A DNA stretch of 15,323 nucleotides, taken from DASXIW01 sp036497785. Lineage in GTDB: Bacteria > Pseudomonadota > Alphaproteobacteria > Acetobacterales > Acetobacteraceae. The translations under genes were made by a program, and so were the position numbers. Below, in pieces: positions 15,282 through 15,323 of the stretch (positions are counted from its first letter, which is position 1; each line of letters begins with the position of its first letter). The notes under the pieces are model-generated. The model saw only the letters and a list, made by a program, of their open reading frames with translations. It ran no database searches and had not been told where the DNA came from. Location: NCBI GenBank assembly GCA_036497785.1, contig DASXIW010000203.1, positions 1 through 15,323 on the forward strand. Direction: 5' to 3'.

Positions 15282-15323
15282 CGAGGGCTCTGCCCTCGAC
15301 CCGCAAAGGGGCAGAAGCCCCTT
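15282..15323. repeat. Paired GC hairpins, dispersed-repeat-like element at window edge
   Basis: Two short perfect hairpins follow each other: CGAGGGC/GCCCTCG with a TCT loop (15282-15298), and AAGGGGC/GCCCCTT with an AGAA loop (15306-15323). The second touches the window edge and may continue. I recall this 'GAGGGCTCTGCCCTCGACCC' type of element as a frequent intergenic repeat in Acetobacteraceae. It could end a gene beyond the right edge. Confidence 0.65.

Overview
The window looks like chromosome from a high-GC alphaproteobacterium. An acetic-acid-bacterium relative (Acetobacteraceae) is most likely. This rests on high GC with strongly biased third codon positions, the gene families present, and two intergenic repeat types (a T/A-run hairpin cluster at 9958-10034 and a paired GC hairpin at 15282-15323) that I recall from that family. 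The taxonomic call is inference; no search was run.

Layout from left to right. A plus-strand gene at the left edge resembles an Imm11/DUF1629 immunity protein and is visibly poorer in GC than the rest; it may be cut at its 5' end. A short hairpin separates it from a convergent minus-strand pair: a tartrate/D-malate-type dehydrogenase, preceded by a large SWIM-SNF2 helicase. A 629-base non-coding stretch follows, with an 11-bp perfect inverted repeat, leading into a small plus-strand single-pass membrane protein. Next is a compact minus-strand group, in transcription order: gamma-glutamyltransferase family protein, a pyridoxamine-phosphate-oxidase-like FMN protein broken by a frameshift, an AcuC-type deacetylase, and an exported DUF192 protein whose start overlaps the deacetylase stop. 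Upstream of that, also on the minus strand, is a proline-racemase-family enzyme, probably 4-hydroxyproline 2-epimerase, with its own candidate promoter. The right part is a two-gene operon: a 1130-residue LplT-PlsC-acyl-ACP-ligase fusion for lysophospholipid uptake and re-acylation, and a TetR repressor that overlaps its stop by four bases.

How the genes work together. The clearest unit is the phospholipid-repair operon. A perfect 14-bp palindrome lies directly against a TTGACC-17-TAAAAA promoter before the fusion gene, and the TetR gene is the operon's last cistron, which predicts autoregulation. The epimerase and gamma-glutamyltransferase fit amino-acid/peptide scavenging but are separated by a repeat and need not be co-regulated. 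I found no rRNA, tRNA, CRISPR array, transposase or clear multi-gene defence system. The points most worth a second look are the frameshifted FMN protein, the operator/promoter of the fusion operon, the structured leader before the small membrane protein, and the low-GC immunity-like gene.
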